Of a stretch of DNA of 64,000 nt, positions 62,401-64,000 are shown one piece after another. Position 1 is the first letter of the stretch. Each line of letters starts with the position of its first letter. The DNA lies in contig OY741285.1 of assembly GCA_963514095.1 (NCBI GenBank), forward strand, positions 11,037,116 to 11,101,115. Direction: 5' to 3'. The DNA is from Eutrigla gurnardus (taxonomy: Eukaryota; Chordata; Actinopteri; Perciformes; Triglidae). The translations under genes were made by a program, and so were the position numbers. Below the pieces are notes generated by a model. That model had not been told where the DNA came from. It did not search any database and saw nothing but the letters and a program-made list of their open reading frames with translations.

Positions 62401-64000
62401 TCTCCTATTTTATGCCAAAAGTACAGACTGAAAATACCAAACAGGTATTGAAATAGCTTTAATAGTTCCTGCTCTCTTTGTATTTTAATGCACAGCCTTT
62501 GTTATATGAGCAGGCCGAAGTATTTTTGTCAAAGTGCCCTCAAATTGTTAACTGGTGATGTCTGATCATGGCTGCTTTTGCCAACAGAGGGCAGTAGCAG
62601 CTTAAATACTACTAATTAATTGTGTTATATGCAATCCATATAACTTTAGTGTTAGTTTAAATATAATTAACACTGTTACACTGATTACATTTTTATTGTT
62701 TTATATTAGATAATGGTAATAAAAGCAGGAAAAACGTAGATGTAGGAAGTAAAGTGACAGGTATGTTGTCGATATATGACGTATCCTAAACATGGTCTTT
62801 ATGAAAGTATGGGAGTGATGAGTTTTGATTATTTCAGACTGACTCAGGTCATCTTAACTGGTTTGCCAGGACTCCTTGGATACTCTGTGTGGATGTCGGC
62901 CAACAGGGCTGCCCTCATTTTGGGATGAAACTTCCTGTTTAGACACCAGGGGTCTCCCCAGACATCGAATCCAGTGACTGCTCAGAAAGCCTGAACCCAT
63001 TTCACCTACAAGTGTTACTGTGACACTATAATGTCAGTAATAGACAGCAATGTTTTGGAGGCAGATTTGTCCCAGTGAATATTGACAGGAGGCTGAAAGT
63101 GTGACTCCCCTATGGAATCAAGTCATGACAGTTTTACAGTGTTTCGTTCTTTTCATTTCCTGCCGCCGCTTTTCCCTTAATTCTCTCCCCTTTTCAACCT
63201 CCTTCCTTTAACTCTCCGCTTTCCCTTCTTCACTTATTACGTTTTACGTCCCCAAGAGATCTTCTATGTGGAGCGGTTTTGACTAAAACTGTGTCATTCA
63301 GTGACCTGATTAATTTTTCTGCCATTTTTCATCATCTCGGTGATTCCCTCTGTTGCACAATCACTGCTGCTTGGCATTTGGTGGCTCGAGTGTGAAGCGC
63401 CATCTATTTTAATTCATATGATTAGTCGAGGCTCAGGTTCAGACGTCCCCCAGAACGACTTGTCTTCTTAATTTATAAAAGATTAGGTCTGCTAAGAGAA
63501 CAACCCAGCAACACTGTTATGCTGTGATCCTGCACAATGACAACATGCTGCATTTTAATAGTTTTTTTTACAGAATGGCACCAGTTTATGAGTGTTATCA
63601 TCCTGTGAAGTCAAAATCATGTGGTTGAAGTTTAATTCCCTCCTCTGTTGAGCGTCCAGATTGGTCCATTCCCATTGGTCCATCTTGACAACTAGTTTAA
63701 TTACGCTTTCATGAGGTAAGCTCTGGAATTTGATCTAAGTTTAAGGAAGCTAAACCAAAATGTAAAAGTTTTGGTGCAACAGAAATGTGATTTAATCCAG
63801 GTTTAAAGTTTAAAGAAACAATATACGGCATCCCGAGCATTAATAAAGCAGCAAACATCTGCTATGTAAAGATGAGTAATGTCTACCAGATTGAAGTCAC
63901 TCTCCCTCTGTGTGTGTTTTTACCCAAGCTTCTCCTTGCTTTATTTACAAAGCCCCACTGGCTAGCTCGCACTCTGCACAGCTCTCATATGGCGGTTACA

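Larger units (their letters stand above)
57454..64000. other. h1-0 upstream region and intergenic DNA, no gene recognised
   Basis: No exon of a known family could be identified. About 57.8-58.6 kb and 59.5-59.8 kb are CpG-richer than the rest and could be promoter DNA for h1-0 and for a gene starting to the right. The frame at 58242-58682 (146 codons) is arginine/serine-rich with overlapping antisense frames, as expected of GC-rich noncoding DNA. From 60 to 64 kb the sequence is AT-rich and unremarkable. Confidence 0.5.

Noticed and set aside
1..64000. CRISPR arrays, operons, ribosome binding sites, prophage or integron features
   Set aside because: The window is vertebrate nuclear DNA with spliced genes. 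No regularly spaced direct repeats or bacterial signals are present.

Overview
The window is vertebrate nuclear DNA, almost certainly from a ray-finned fish. Genes are split into many small exons with GT-AG introns. The intergenic and intronic DNA is AT-rich and carries microsatellites, a LINE fragment and short interspersed repeats of types common in teleost genomes. The encoded proteins are clear orthologues of vertebrate genes. Exon models were built by hand by translating across splice junctions and checking phase at every junction. No database search was run, and comparisons with human proteins are from memory.

Layout. (1) 2.85-12.16 kb, + strand: nlrc3, a cytosolic NLR with CARD-like, NACHT and LRR regions (18 coding exons, 1134 aa). 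Thirteen consecutive LRR exons are each exactly 84 nt in the same phase. A LINE reverse-transcriptase remnant lies antisense in one intron. (2) 12.2-17.9 kb: intergenic, with repeat remnants. (3) 17.95-22.8 kb, + strand: a class B1 (secretin-family) GPCR of the glucagon receptor group (13 coding exons). Its open frame meets a UGA after 431 codons. The UGA is followed directly by CUAG, the known vertebrate readthrough context, and the same frame then stays open for 105 more codons. (4) 23.5-44.4 kb, + strand: wdr90 (POC16), a centriolar/ciliary WD40 protein with an N-terminal CFAP20-like domain (43 coding exons, 1837 aa). One intron holds a 931-bp foldback element flanked by TTAA. (5) 46.1-53.8 kb, + strand: rhot2 (Miro2), a mitochondrial outer-membrane Rho GTPase (19 coding exons, 616 aa). 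(6) 56.86-57.45 kb, - strand: h1-0, the intronless replication-independent linker histone (196 aa). (7) 57.5-64 kb: no gene recognised. It is partly CpG- and G-rich near 57.8-59.8 kb and may contain the 5' end of a gene lying beyond the window.

The genes do not form a pathway. Their order is informative, though: NLRC3, WDR90 and RHOT2 all lie in human 16p13.3, and WDR90 and RHOT2 are adjacent there. No glucagon-family receptor exists at that human locus. The receptor here is therefore a good candidate for the glucagon-related-peptide receptor (GCGLR/GRLR/GCRPR), a paralogue present in non-mammalian vertebrates and lost in mammals. Its possible C-terminal extension by stop-codon readthrough is the most interesting observation in the window.
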